Source: Talaromyces rugulosus
Taxonomy: Eukaryota; Ascomycota; Eurotiomycetes; Eurotiales; Trichocomaceae
DNA: 64,000 nt
Direction of reading: 5' to 3'
Assembly: GCF_013368755.1 (NCBI RefSeq)
Contig: NC_049564.1
Coordinates: 1,434,001 to 1,498,000, forward strand
Below, in pieces: positions 11,507-25,100 of the stretch (positions within the stretch are counted from its first letter, which is position 1; each line of letters begins with the position of its first letter). The notes below the pieces were generated by a model. That model was not told the origin of the DNA, did not search any database, and saw only the letters and a list, made by a program, of their open reading frames with translations. A program made the position numbers and the translations under genes.

Positions 11507-13814
11507 ATGTCCACTCCCACCGACCCAAACCCAGTTCGTACCGCGACGGGCGCGTCGGCGCCTCCAGTGATGAAGATAAGACGGCCTAAAGCAGCAGATC
11601 CTTTGGTGCGACCCAAGAGGAGGCCTCCCCCGGGGAAGAATATCAGACCCTCTGGTGTTGCAAACGGCACGAGGCCACCCCCAGGGGCAGCCCAACCGAA
11701 ACTGAACACGATCCCAGAGCCGCCGCTCAGCCGACTTCAGCGATCCAAGGTCCGAGAGGATTTGACCACAAACGGGTTTAGTGGCGCGCCTCTCTCGAAT
11801 ACAGTGACCGACTACCCGTTAGTGACTACCAAGCGTGCGCTGCGAGAAGGCCTCAAGTATCATGTCGCCAAGCTTCTGTCCAAGAAATCTATGGACCCTA
11901 GAGATGAATCGCAATTTACACGTCCAGTTCGCCTCCAGCGACGTGACCCTCGGTTTAGGCCCCCCGAGCCAGATGCCTCCAAATCCGAGGATACAAAAAT
12001 GCTAGATGTCGCCAATAGCCCGGGGGAGGCCGAGCGTGAAGAGTTTGAAGCAAAGAAAGCTGCCCGAGAAAAGGAACGCGAAGAGAACCTTGCCCAGATT
12101 GCGCCGTCAGCCAACAACCCTCAAAAGCGGTCCAATCCCACGAAGCCGAAAACACAGCAAGTCATGAAAGCTGACATGACTGCGGAAGAAATCGCAAGAG
12201 CTCGAGTCAAATATGAGGAGGCTCTTCCATGGCATCTGGAGGACTTTGACAATAAGAACACATGGGTAGGAAATTATGAGGCTGCTCTATCCGAGACATA
12301 CGCCATGTTTGTTCTTGAACCGAGCGGGAATATGAGAATGGTGCCCATCGACAAATGGTATCGATTCAATGCGAAGAATTCGTTCAAATCCCTGACGATC
12401 GAGGAAGCCGAGAAATTCATGTCAAAGAAAGTCAAAGACCCCCGATGGTTCATGGAGAAGCAGCAAGAAGCCGTCGAAAAGCGAGAACTGGAAACATTTG
12501 CCAAACAGCGAAAAGTTTACCGAGGCAAGGCAGTTTCTGGAACAGGATTGGATGGTGACGATATGGACTTTGAAGAAGACCGATTTGCAGATGATGAAGA
12601 AGTAGATGCTGGTCTTTTCGAAGAAGACGAAGATGCTAAAGCTTCCGAAAAGCGGATTAAACAGGACCAGTTGAAAGCAAACATTTTCAACTTGAAAGAA
12701 GAAAAAGATTATGACGAGGAAGAGACTAGAGAGCGAAAGGAAAAGGAAGCCCGGAAAGTCATCGGGAAAAAAGTGCGCAAGGCACTGCAGAAACGCGAGA
12801 AGAACTTTGACTATAGTAGTGGTTCGGACGTGAACCCTTACTCTGACGAAGAGGTATGTTTGTCTATTTTTCAAATTGGTGTTTAAAATGCTGACCCCAT
12901 GTTTTAGAGCTCCGAGGAGGACAGCGAAGCAGAGCGCCAGAAAGAAGCAGATAAGAAATTAGAGGAGGAAAAAACCGCCAAGGACAAGGAAAAGGAATCC
13001 GGTGCTTCGACCAAGGGCACAAGCACACCATCTGGTCGTCCAAAACATACCGATGCCCTTAAGAAAGCCGCCATTGGACGCAAGCGCGGCGGATCGCCCA
13101 ATCTCTCAGATGCCAGTGGGACAGATACTTCGCGAAAGAAGCCAAAGCACGCATCAACCCAGCCTGGTCGCGCTTCGCCTTCTCCTTCATCTGTACTCGC
13201 GGTAGGCTGAAGTCAAGCCCATATTATTGGCCTTGGTAATTTTTTTTCTAACAGATTTTTTTCTCCCAGGCAACCAAAAAGAGAAGTCGGATTGGAGGCG
13301 CAGTTTCTGGAAGTGACATCGAAGGAGGCGCCCTGTCCGGAGGCGATATGAGCGACAATAGCAAAGCGAAGAAGCTCAAGCTGAATCTATCACTGGGCGG
13401 TTCTAGAAGCGGTACTCCTCTCAGCTCAAGACCGGGTAGCCCAGCACCTCTCCGAGCAGGAACGCCTGACGGCGTCAAAGGTATGATCTGATTCGCTCAC
13501 CGATAATAAGCATGGAAGAAAAAAGGAAAATGATTTTTAACGAAGATGTGTGATTAGGTCCAACGCGAGGATCAACTCCACGTCCAGTTGCCGGAGCCGG
13601 AGCTGCTGGCCAGCCAAGCTTTCCCACGCCAGCAGAAATCCACGCTGCTATCCCAGCCTCTGGCATTCTCAGTCGAGATCTTCTCAAGATCTTCCACCCG
13701 CGTATCGGCGAGTCCAAGGAGAATCACCGTCGATTCATCGCAATTGTCAAGGATGTCGGTGTCTATGGTAAAGAAGACCGTCTGCTACGTCCGGGCGTGT
13801 TGAAAGATGCTTGA
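11507..13814 (+). CDS. TFG1: Transcription initiation factor IIF, alpha subunit (Tfg1/RAP74)
   Basis: Exons 11507-12853, 12908-13201, 13270-13480 and 13558-13814 give 702 residues. TFIIF alpha binds RNA polymerase II and, with TFIIF beta, stabilises the pre-initiation complex and start-site selection in the nucleus. The N-terminal dimerisation region contains YPLVTTKRALREGLKYHVAKL and the stretch WVGNYEAALSETYAMFVLE. A highly charged Lys/Glu-rich middle follows. The C-terminal winged-helix domain begins near IPASGILSRDLLKIFHPRI and ends VGVYGKEDRLLRPGVLKDA. That last domain appears only after splicing the fourth exon, which supports the model. The ATG at 11507 starts MSTPTDPNP; upstream in-frame codons lack ATG. 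Confidence 0.92.
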
Positions 13815-14363
13815 ATGAGAGAGGGGCTAGGCGAGAGACACTTATGGAAAGAAAGATAGTGAGAAGGAGAGAGATATTTAGACTAAGTAATTTGAGGATT
13901 TGGAAATGAATATTGTGAGATTATGTATAGTGTAGAGTTTTTGCTTCTTCCTCTTTTCCCTCTTTTTTTTTCTTTTTTGAATCGTACGTATGCATTATTT
14001 CAACTCGTGCGTTAGCTGTACGTATTCCGCGTCAACAATCAGACCTGTTGTATCTACAGTTGTTAATAATAGGCTAGGCAGAAAGAAGATGGAATGGTTT
14101 TTTTGGAATTTGAATTTGAATTTGAATATCATCAATTGATTATCTCTATTCTATGTATTATTTCTCATCAACAGTTTCTATCTAACCTTTAGAACAAGTA
14201 GATCAAAAGGTACAAATATGTATGTATATTAAAAAAGTTCATGACATGCAAAGGATTAAAACTAATAATAACAGAAACAAGAACAAAAAAAAAAGAAGAA
14301 AAATCTAAACACTTCATAACACATATCTTCATCCATGGAAGAATCAAAAAAAAAGGTCTTTTT
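13815..14363. repeat. Convergent intergenic spacer with a short hexanucleotide repeat
   Basis: The spacer lies between the 3' ends of TFG1 and the FAS beta gene. A GAATTT-type tandem repeat (about four units) sits at roughly 14104-14126, and T- and A-rich tracts flank it. It probably holds both polyadenylation regions. No gene is seen. Confidence 0.5.
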
Positions 14364-17300
14364 TTAAGCCGTAGCAGTGGTAGCCGCACGAGCAGCATCC
14401 TTTGGATCCTCATACTTTTCCCAATTGGCCAAAACATTCGCGATACGCGGGGAACCGGTCAGTTTATAAACTTCTTCAAAGTACTCCTTTGTAATCTCAA
14501 ACGGTCTGGCTGTCACGTTCGGGATATATTTGCCAATAAGCTTGCTCGGGTCAATGGTCGTCTTGTTGATCTTCTTGAGCAAGAAAGACCGGAAAGGCTT
14601 GACGCCCGAGCGCAAAAAGGTGCTGTGGAAGGGCACGTCGATACCACGAAGAGGGATCGTGGCGAATCCGCGCTCGAGGGCGATGGGTGTCGGTTTGGCT
14701 TCGGTGAGTTTGACACAACCTTGGATGATTTGCACGAGGTGGGCTTTGACATCTTCGAGAGACATTTCTTCCATCAGCGTTGGGATGTCGATTTTCTGCG
14801 CCTTGAGCGCGTTGAGCAGATTGGTCAGGGTGTCCAGGGCACGTAACTAGAGATAACATTAGTAAACTTGTTCGTTTATTGAAGAAAGAAGGGGGAAGCT
14901 TACGTCTCCGGCAGCAACGTATTGCATATTGGCTACGTTGTAATTGACGATTTCCAACAACCAACCTGTGACCTCGGAGATATTCTCCACGACATATTGC
15001 AGAGCTTGCTCGTTGAAAGTATTGGAGATGCGGCTAGGATTGACGGCACACATCGAGTAGTTGGAGCGACCCTGTTCATCACGCTCTACGGCAACCTGCA
15101 TGGTCAAACCACGGTAGAACACTACTGACACCAAGCTTTCAATTGGCATGACATCTGCCAGAGCGGCAAGCGCAGAGTATTCTCCAAGGGAATGTCCCGC
15201 AAAGCTGCTGTCGCGCTGCACAAGACCCTTGGCGCGCATGTCTTCAAAGCTAGCCTTCTCCATCAATGTCAAGGCAGGCTGAGTAAATTGAGTGGCAGAG
15301 AGTAGACCGGCTGGAGACCGGTAGGTATAAGATGTGGTGGTCTCGTCCACCTCCTTGAAGATCTTTTCGGATTTGATCGTGCCATCCGCATTGACGGTCT
15401 CAAAGGTCATCGACATGTAGTTCTGGCGGATAGCCTTTCCTCGAGGGCCACCAAAGTGGACGGTCAATTCCTTGGGGTTGTTCTTGACGATATCGATGAT
15501 AGACAAGCCATAGTTCTCCAAGAAGTGTTTGTCGGCACGATCCCAGACGTCCTTTGCCACATCGCTGCTACCATATAGATCCATACCCATACCTTGCTCC
15601 TGCGAGCCTTGCCCAGTGAAAACGTAAGCCGAAACTGGCTGTTCGACCTCGGCTTCGCCTAGCAAGACGCTGTCTTCGGTCTCCTTATTTCTAACCTCAA
15701 CCTTGATGATCTTCCGACCAGCAATCATACCAATATGCTCCAGTTTCACCGTGATGGCGTCATTAGGCAGGACCATCCCGACCAGGTTCACGTGGAAGCT
15801 TCGGACTCGGCCAATGTTGTTTTCAGCGGCCCAAGTTTCGACCAAGCTTCGTACAGCAGCACTCGAGTACATGCCATGGGTGATAGTGCCGGGCAAGTTG
15901 GCATAGCTCGAGAACACACGGGAAACGTGAATCGGATTGTAATCTCCAGAAACCCGGGCGTAGTTTTCGTTTGAAGCTGGAGCCCGCAGCTCAAGTGGTG
16001 TCTTACCACTAAGTGGGATTGGGTTCTCGAAATTTATAGGCTGCTCAATAGATGAACCATTGCGTTCGAGATAATCAATGACAGGGTTGCCATGCGATAC
16101 ACCGGCCTCATAGTCCACAGATCCAACTTGGATAACTTCCTTGGTAGGAAGCTCAACAAGGACCTGGCCGATCGTTTGAACGTTGCTAAAGACATTATTA
16201 TTCTTGAAGCGAACCAGGGTTTGAAGCCGGAAGGTCAGAGTTTGCCCGAGCAGCTCAACATCAGATTCATCCAGGCGGAACCATTCCTTAGAACGAAGAA
16301 CGGCAAGATCTTTGCTTGAAGCAAGGTTAAGTTGCATAGGGACTTCGTCTTTCCGTTGGAAGGTGTTTTCAAAGTCCGTATACACGCCCCTGTACAGGAA
16401 CTGACTTGTGACTTGCATGATTGGCTGTCCGTCGCGTTTGATTGTGCCGCAAACCTCGACCATTTTGCCCGAGTCTTGGTTGATTACGGCGTTGATCTGC
16501 GCCGTGGTGTCGAGAACATCTCCAACCTTGATAGGCTCTGCTCCAGGAACCATTCTGAAACCATTGGACAGGTGAACCAACTTGAGCAAGTCTCCATCGA
16601 TTCTTCGCGGGAAGATGGGCTTTGTAATAGCCTTCCATCCCACCACAATGGCAAAGTCCATGGGGGCATACATATCTTGGCCAGGGCGGTTGACAAATGC
16701 TTCACCGGTATTGCCCACAGCATGTACGAAATCAGCAACTGCTTGTGCGGTAACTGTTTCACGCCCGCCGTCAAAGATCGCAGTGATGGCGCTATCCAAG
16801 GGCACAACCTTCTCGCCGAACCATGCTCGATAATAAAACTCTTTGATGCGATCGTTGCGGTTCTCCATGATTTCACGGATAGGAGCGTATCCAGTCTCGG
16901 GGTGGTAAGTGAAACGGAAGGTCAGCGGAATTACGCCACCCTCAGCTGTACGACCCTCGAACATGGTGAGCGCAACCTCCTTGGGGGCCACAAGCTTGAT
17001 TTCGAGAGTCTTGACTAGCTTAGCAGACTGGCTAGGTTCTCGGACACTGATAACCGTCTTGCTAGGATCGCTAGCGGAGAGGATCTCAATGTACATGCCT
17101 CTTGTGGGAGCAAGCAGTCGTCTCAATGGGTTGGTTTGGAAGCGTTGGCCTTGCACAAACACTTCGGTAGTGAAAAAGGCATGTCGCCAAGAGTGTACAT
17201 TGCCCGCAAGAAGTTGTAGCCAACTGTCTACATCAGGAAGTACTGCAGTTGGAGAGCTTGACAGGCGGTATGATGTCTTGGTAGCATCTTCGGACACAAT

Positions 17301-20300
17301 GAGGCCATCGATTTCAGGCTCCTCGTCCTCAGTGCGAAGAGGTTGTCCACCGAAGTACTCAATGACAGGGACATTTGCTTCCTTGCCACCATACACATCG
17401 CGGACCAAGAAGTTGATATGATCACTGTGAATGTTGTCGAGAATGTCTTTGACTGGCTCGTCAACTGTATTGGAGTACTTGACAGCCATGGGACCTTGCA
17501 GAATACAGGTTCTTTCAACATCTTGACCATAGACCGCCTCAAGATCTTCTGATTGCCATAGAGAGTCCTTCTTGAACCAGAATTCAAAGTTTTCATCGAG
17601 AGAAGGAACGAATGGAACGGGTTTTTGGCCTCGACGTTGACATAGCATAAGGAAGTATTGCACGTCTTGGGCATTGATGAGTTGTGTGGAGGCTTCAGGG
17701 TAGGATGCTAGAATGGTGTCAACGGTAGGGTATGGCGTGTCGAGCTCTGAATAAGTTTGAAGAAGAGAAGCTTGGCCTTCTGCGGTTGTGAACCGTTCTT
17801 CCACGCGGCGAATGAAGTCGCCAGTGAGCTTCTTCAAGCTGTTGTCAATCCAACGAGACTCATGCTTGACATACATAAGTTCAACCATACGATGAACCAC
17901 TTCGACGTAGGTCATGTCTTCCAAATCTACAGTGACGCCGGCAGAGTTCCGACCAAACCAGACTTTCTGGAAGTCGTCGTTCAGCTTCTTGATAATCCAC
18001 TCTCGGTTTTTCTTCAACTCGGCAACTCGTTTGGCCTTGTCGAGACTGAAGATCTTCTTATCCAATTCACTCCAGAAGAGGACACCGCGAGTGGCAAGCT
18101 TGTGAATGGGCTCTCCCATCTCAGATAAGACAGTAATGACACCTCCAGTGGGTTTATTGTAAGTGTTCTCCCACTGGCTGTCGTCAACACCAGGAGCGGC
18201 GGCGATTGCCTTCTTGGCATTAGTTGACGTGTGCGCTTCTTTGGCAGTCATCATACGACTACCGAACATGCAGCCATCGAACGGCATTGGTGGATAGCCG
18301 AATCGAGATGACCATGTTCCGGTGAGGTAGGGGTAGGTATCTTCAGCTCCACCAAATCCGCTACCAGCCACGAGGACGATATTATTGCACTTGCGAAGGC
18401 GGCTATACATGAGCAAAATAGGCTGGTGGAAATCTTCGAACGAATGGTGACCGCCTCCTCGGCCACCAGTCCACTGGAGAATGATGGGGAATGATGGGTT
18501 GGCTTTGGCAATGTTAATCACTTGTTGAATGGCATCACCTGACCCTGGCTTGAATGAAATGTGTTTGATGCCGAGAGTCTCAATGTACTCGTTGGCAACC
18601 TCGATAGAAGGTACACCAGCGCCGATCGTCAAACCTTCAATGGGCACACCATCTGCACGAAGTTTGCCGATCAAAGGAATCTGCCAGCCCATCGCACGGG
18701 GGTTGACGTAGATCAGATTGATAGTGATACCGCGGCCGGGGGGAATGGCTTTCTCGATTTTGTTGACAGCCTCAGTCATTGTTTTGGCATTGTAATAACC
18801 ACCGCCAGCAAGTTCAATCTGGTAACCCGCGTTCATGGTGGCCGCCACAAAGTCCCATGGGACTGTGGTCGGGGTCATACCAGCAACTAGGATGGGAGGG
18901 ACACCAAGCAGCCGACTCATCTTGGTGTCAACAAAGGTCTGACCCACAGATGTCTTGACAAGGCGAGGGCCGTGCTGGCGAACCCAGTCCACGGCGAACT
19001 TAACAGCATGCTCGTCGCGGTCAAAAAGCTCTGGTTTGTAGCCAACTTCTGCATTGGTACCGTCAATTGCACCACCCAGAATTACGCGAACCCCAGTGCC
19101 ATCCTTGTTGCGGTTGGTCAGGACTCCCAATCCTGAAATACCTCCAGGACCAAAGTCAATGATATGAGTGGCCTTGGGGAACACTGTAGCTTGTTCCCAA
19201 TTGACCGCATCTCGGGTGATCATGCGAACCAATTCCGGAACGATATTCTTGCCGCCAATCGACCTTAAATCCTCACCGGATTGAGTATCGTAAACGGGGA
19301 TTGCGAGAGATTTGGCTGGAATTTCAATTCCATCAACATCCTCCAAAATTTGATCGTATGCAGCGGCCAGATAAGGGCTGTGGAATGGGGCGGTAATGGG
19401 AAGGAACCGGTTCACAAATCGGGTCTTTCGCTGTGTGTAGGGGACTCGATTTTGGTCAAGACCAGTGGGTGCCTTTACCTTGCGGAGACGAAGGTTGAGA
19501 CCATAGAGGGAAATGGGGGGGCCGGTCACAACGAAATTTCGGGCGCTGTTGACCAAAGAAATGGCAATGTGTCGGTCTGTAGGCAAATGCTGGTTGGTCG
19601 CATCGATATGTTCTTGCACAGCAGCTCGAGGCAGGTCCCTGATAGACAACATGGGAGTGGGTGTGCCCTCGCCGTTTTCAATTGAATCTTGGAGGGTAGA
19701 TGGAGCAAGCGAAGTGCGAGGGTATGCTTGCTGGCTGCGAAGACCGATCCAAAACAAGAGGATGATAGCTTGTTTGGCGGCCTTGGCAAATTCTTCCCAA
19801 GTTTTGGCAGCGGCAATAGCTGCAGCAGTGACGACACCCTGGGAATGGCCCGTAGTACCACCAATGCGCTCCAAGAACTCTCCTGGTTGTCTGCCCAGGA
19901 CCTTACAGGTCACCATGTAGTGGGCCAGCTGGACCAATCCAATGAGCGGAAGACTGACCGGAGCGGAAACTAGGTAGTCAGTATCGGGCTGCGAATCGCG
20001 GTCATGAAGCCATTGAAGAACGTCTAGTCCCTTTGGATAGAGTTTTGCGGCTTCAGGTTCTCGCGACAACGATTGCAACAGTTCGGCGGAGGATGAGACG
20101 AGATCCTCGACAAAGGATGAGTAAGTAGTGTATACCTCTCGGAGTTCGTCAAAGTACTCTTCGATGTTACCCTGTCCGCCAAAGACACTGTATATGTTGA
20201 CATCGTTTTCGGCAGCAGCACGGAACAGAGCAGAGTCATAGGGCTTTGTGGCGCGGCCAGCTGCAGCGCGAGCGGCATAATATGACTTGACTACCGAGAT

Positions 20301-20699
20301 TTTCTTTTCTGATATGCCTGATAGACCGGCGACCACGGCATGGACGTCATTTCCCCGCATGAAAGCACGCTCAAATTCGTTTAACACGACCTTGAGGACT
20401 TCTAAGTTGGTGGGGTGGGCGTCTTCGTCACCTTCGTCGACTTCGTATGCGACGTAGCCGACATAGCGGGCAACAAGCTCGACGAGGGAGGACGGCTCGT
20501 CGTCTTGGGCCAATTCATCGGTCGGTTGTGGCAGCGTGGCCTTGAATGTGTCTTTTAGCTGGGCGGCTTGGAAGTGGAGGGATGTCGGAATGAGGAAGGA
20601 GAATTCGAGGGAGCCATGTGTGAGGGTCAAGGGGCGGAGAGATTGTGAGGATCGAGGGGTGTTGATGCCCGTCTGAGGGCCTGTCGATGGACCATACAT
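14364..20699 (-). CDS. FAS1: Fatty acid synthase, beta subunit
   Basis: Exons 20699-14904 and 14846-14364 (minus strand) give 2092 residues, matching the fungal family. It is the beta chain of the cytosolic alpha6-beta6 fatty acid synthase. Domain order: acetyltransferase (GHSQG, Ser286), enoyl reductase ([20 protein letters not shown] and downstream glycine-rich FMN-binding segments), dehydratase, then malonyl/palmitoyl transferase ([12 protein letters not shown], Ser1837). The final exon supplies the C-terminal [20 protein letters not shown] region. The start at 20699 ([11 protein letters not shown]) is the first ATG; the frame extends 4 codons to a TTG only. It is divergently paired with the alpha subunit, as in other Eurotiales primary FAS loci, and is not linked to a secondary-metabolite FAS context. 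All catalytic motifs are intact. Confidence 0.96.
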
Positions 20700-22137
20700 G
20701 GCGCAATGCAATTGCTGTATAGATGAATCGGTGGGTTGGTCGCACAGGTTGCTCGGACAAACACAGTTCCCACGATCTTGGTCAGGGCCAAGCGGTAGAG
20801 GTAGAAATCGGTATAAGAAAGAGAAGGCGTTCTCGAAAGAAGACCGACGCTGTGATCAGGTCGCTCCTGCAGCACTGCCCAAACGCTGACGGGGTCTTGA
20901 TGCCTGGTTGGTGTTGATGGTGGTGGTTTGACTCTTTTTTTTTGTCTTCTCCACGCGGGAAAACAAATGATATCCAGGCACAAAGAGCAAAGACAGAGAC
21001 AACAGCAAGCCAGCAAGGAAAAAGAAAGACGATAAGGAAGCGCAAGGGAGCAATCAATGGGGAGTGCGCCGGGTGAAAGGATGAGTCTGGTCGGGTTGCG
21101 CAGTGGGGTGGCCTGCGATAATTTTCGAGCTGGTTGAACAGCGACAGCTCGCATCGGGCCTAGCGCGTTCCGGCAAGCTCCCCAATCGCCAAACGGTTGG
21201 GCGGACCCGGCCCCACCCGGCCGTGCATTATTGGATCGCCCTGCGCACATGGGGCACTAGCGCGGTACTGTATTGATCGAACTATACGTATTACGCAGTA
21301 CTGAAAAAAATTGTAATCACTAACCAGTAATCACTAATCGGAGGATGACAACAATGCCGAGAAAAACCCGGCCATAACGCTGGGAGGCACTAAATATAGG
21401 ATTGCAGAAATGTTGGCAACCTAATTATCCGCCCCAAACGGCGGCTGACTGTCATGGTGGCGCGGGGAGGGGGGCGGACGAGAAGTGCATTTGTCGCCGA
21501 TACTCAATAGTAAGCAGCCTCCAGCAAGGGCGGCTGCGAAACGACCGTGACACGTATTGTTCTCGACGGCTCGCTGGTCAGCGCTGGCCCCAGGGGAAGG
21601 CGCGCTAGCCCCGATGCGGCCTAGGGCGCCGCCAGCCGGTCGCGGCTGCCATTTCACGATATTTTGCACTAGACCCAACAGTTGGCCTGGACCCTCCTTC
21701 CCGCCAGGCCCATTCGCTCGGGGCGCTACCGGGATTCCTTCGCGCTATTCTCAACCATTGCTAGTGACCTGCACCAGCTTCTGCCCGTTGAGCAGCAGCA
21801 TCGTACCAGAGAGACATCAATTGCCTCCGCAATTCTTTTTTTCCGTGACTGTTGTCTTTTTCCTCTCAAGGGCGACGACGACTCCATCACTTTGCTCTCT
21901 CTCCCCTTTTTTCACACGCTTCTGATCTGCGTCTGTTCCAAATAGAGCGCTCTTCAAGCCGCCAAATTTTTTTTCCCTTTACCTATCTATCCCCCCCGCC
22001 CCGAGTCGAAGTTTGCGTGCCCTTCGTCTCGCTGACAGGCGTCGGTTCTGCCTCTTGGAACAAGGCTTCTCTCTATTAATGTTCGCCCTGTTCGCCTTTT
22101 CTTTTTAATCCCTTTTAATACAGTGCATTCCGCCACA
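20700..22137. promoter_or_regulatory. Shared bidirectional promoter region of the FAS beta and alpha genes
   Basis: This 1.44-kb spacer separates the two divergent starts. It is GC-rich near 21130-21240 and 21590-21720 and contains strong pyrimidine tracts (about 21780-22010 on the + strand) next to the alpha start, typical of highly expressed fungal genes. Several open frames occur on both strands but none resembles a protein. Shared control by fatty-acid or carbon regulators is inferred from the head-to-head arrangement; I did not confirm any specific site. Confidence 0.6.
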
Positions 22138-25100
22138 ATGCGCCCAGAAATCGAGCAGGAGCTCGCCCACACCTTGTTGGTAGAGCTTCTGGCCTACCAA
22201 TTCGCCTCCCCCGTCAGATGGATCGAAACACAAGATGTCATTCTCGCTGAGAAGCGGACGGAACGCATCGTCGAGATCGGTCCCGCAGACACGCTGGGTG
22301 GCATGGCCAGGCGCACGCTGGCATCGAAATACGAAGCTTATGACGCCGCCACATCGGTACAGAGACAGATTCTGTGCTACAACAAGGATGCCGACGAGAT
22401 CTACTACGACGTCGAGCCAATCGAGGAAGAGCCAGAACCAACACAAACCGCGGAATCCAGCACATCTGCGCCCTCAGGAACACCCGCCGCCGCCGCTCCG
22501 GTTGCCGCTGCGCCTGCCAGTGCCGGTCCGGCCGCCATGGTGGAGGATGCCCCCGTCACGGCCCTGGACATCGTGAGAACTCTGGTTGCACAGAAATTGA
22601 AGAAGACTTTGACGGAAATCCCAATCAGCAAAGCCATTAAAGACTTGGTCGGAGGTACGTTTCAGTGTTTTGCTGGAAATCAAAAAGAACCAAAGCTGAC
22701 TTGTGTCTCACAATAGGAAAATCGACCTTGCAGAATGAAATCCTCGGTGATTTGGGCAAGGAATTTGGCTCAACGCCAGAGAAGCCTGAAGATACCCCGC
22801 TTGACGAGCTCGGTGCCTCCATGCAGGCCACCTTCAACGGCCAGCTCGGTAAGCAATCGTCTTCCCTCGTCGCCCGCATGGTTTCCTCCAAAATGCCCGG
22901 TGGCTTCAATATCACAGCCGTGCGCAAATATCTTGAAACACGATGGGGATTGGGCCCTGGCAGACAGGACGGAATTCTTCTTTATGCATTGACTTCTGAG
23001 CCGCCGTCACGTCTGGGATCCGATGCCGATGCCAAGGGGTATTTGGATGGTATCGCAAACAAGTATGCTGCCAATGCCGGCATCAATCTCTCAGCCCCTA
23101 CTAGTGGCGGAGACTCGGGTGCTGGCGGTGGTGGTATGATGATGGACCCTGCCGCCATCGACGCACTAACAAAAGACCAGCGCGCATTGTTCAAGCAGCA
23201 ATTGGAATCTATCGCTAGCTACCTGAAAGTGGACCTGCGTGCCGGCGACAGAGCCTTTGTGGCGTCTATTGAAAGCCAAAAGGCACTTCAAGCACAACTA
23301 GACTTGTGGCAGACAGAGCATGGTGATGTTTATGCATCCGGAATAGCGCCTTCCTTCGATTCGTTGAAAGCTCGCATTTACGATTCCTCGTGGAATTGGG
23401 CTCGCCAGGACGCACTGAGCATGTATTATGACATCATCTTCGGCAGACTGCAGGTCGTCGACCGTGAAATCGTCAGTCAGTGTATTCGCATTATGAACCG
23501 TTCCAACCCACTCCTACTCGATTTCATGCAGTATCATATCGACAATTGCCCTACTGAGAGAGGCGAGACGTATCAGCTTGCCAAGGAGCTGGGACAGCAG
23601 CTTATTGAAAACTGCAAAGAAGTTATTGAAGTGCCCCCTGCTTATAAAGATGTCGCCGTTCCAACTGGTCCTCAAACGACTGTCGACGCCCGCGGCAACA
23701 TTTCATACCAAGAAGTGCCTCGAGCCAGCGCCCGCAAGCTGGAACATTACGTGAAGCAGATGGCCGAAGGTGGCCCGATCTCTGAATATAGCAATCGCAC
23801 AAAGGTGCAGAACGACCTCCGCAGCGTCTATAAGCTTATCCGCAGACAGCACAGATTGTCCAAATCTTCACAGCTCCAATTCAATGCCCTCTACAAGGAT
23901 GTCTTGCGTGCTCTCGCTATGAACGAAAACCAAATTATGCCCCAGGAGAACGGCAGCGCAAAGAAAACCGGCCGTCAAGCCAAAACCAGTTCCCCGCTCC
24001 GCCCCGGCAAAGTTGAAACCGTTCCTTTCCTTCACTTGAAGAAAAAGGACGAGCGCGGCTGGGAATACAGCAAGAAGCTAACTGGTATCTATTTGGACGG
24101 TCTTGAGTCTGCTGCGCGAGCTGGTATTACTTTCCAAGGAAAGAATGCCCTTATGACTGGTGCTGGTGCTGGTTCCATCGGTGCAGACGTCCTGCAAGGC
24201 TTGATAAGTGGAGGCGCCAAAGTCGTCGTGACTACCAGCCGTTTCTCCCGTGAAGTGACGGAATACTACCAGAGTATGTATGCTCGGTACGGCGCAAGAG
24301 GATCTCAGCTTGTCGTCGTTCCTTTCAACCAAGGTAGCCAGCAAGATGTCGAAGCCCTGGTTGATTACATTTACGATACCAAGCAGGGTCTGGGCTGGGA
24401 TCTTGACTATATCGTACCATTCGCAGCCATTCCAGAAAATGGCCGTGAGATCGATAGCATCGATTCCAAATCTGAACTCGCCCATCGCATCATGTTGACG
24501 AACCTCTTGCGACTCCTTGGAGCCATCAAAACCCAGAAGGCAGAGCGTGGCTTTGTGACACGTCCTGCACAGGCCATCCTGCCTCTTTCACCTAACCACG
24601 GCACCTTTGGTAACGACGGTCTTTACTCTGAGTCTAAATTGGCCCTAGAAACACTGTTCAACCGCTGGCACTCGGAGAACTGGGCCAGCTATCTGACCAT
24701 CTGTGGTGCAGTCATTGGCTGGACCCGTGGAACCGGTCTCATGAGTCCAAATAACATGATTGCCGAAGGTGTTGAAAAACTCGGTGTTCGCACCTTTTCT
24801 CAGCAAGAAATGGCTTTCAACCTTTTGGGTCTCATGGCCCCCGCCATTGTCGACCTTTGCCAGACCGAACCTGTGTTTGCTGATCTGAACGGTGGTCTGC
24901 AATTTATCCCCGATCTCAAGGATCTCATGGCCCGTCTACGCAAGGAAATTATGGACACAAGTGCCCTTCGCCAAGCCGTGATCAAGGAAACTTCCATTGA
25001 AAACAAGATTGTTAATGGAGAAGATAGCGAGGCTCTTTACAAAAAGGTTGTCACGGAGCCCCGAGCCAACCTCAAATTTCCGTTCCCCGAGCTTCCCAAC

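Noticed and set aside
14241..14846. 201-codon + strand frame over the FAS beta 3' end
   Set aside because: Antisense shadow of the conserved FAS beta last exon; composition mirrors the coding strand.
16332..17018. 228-codon + strand frame inside FAS beta
   Set aside because: Lies fully antisense to a conserved catalytic region; no domain.
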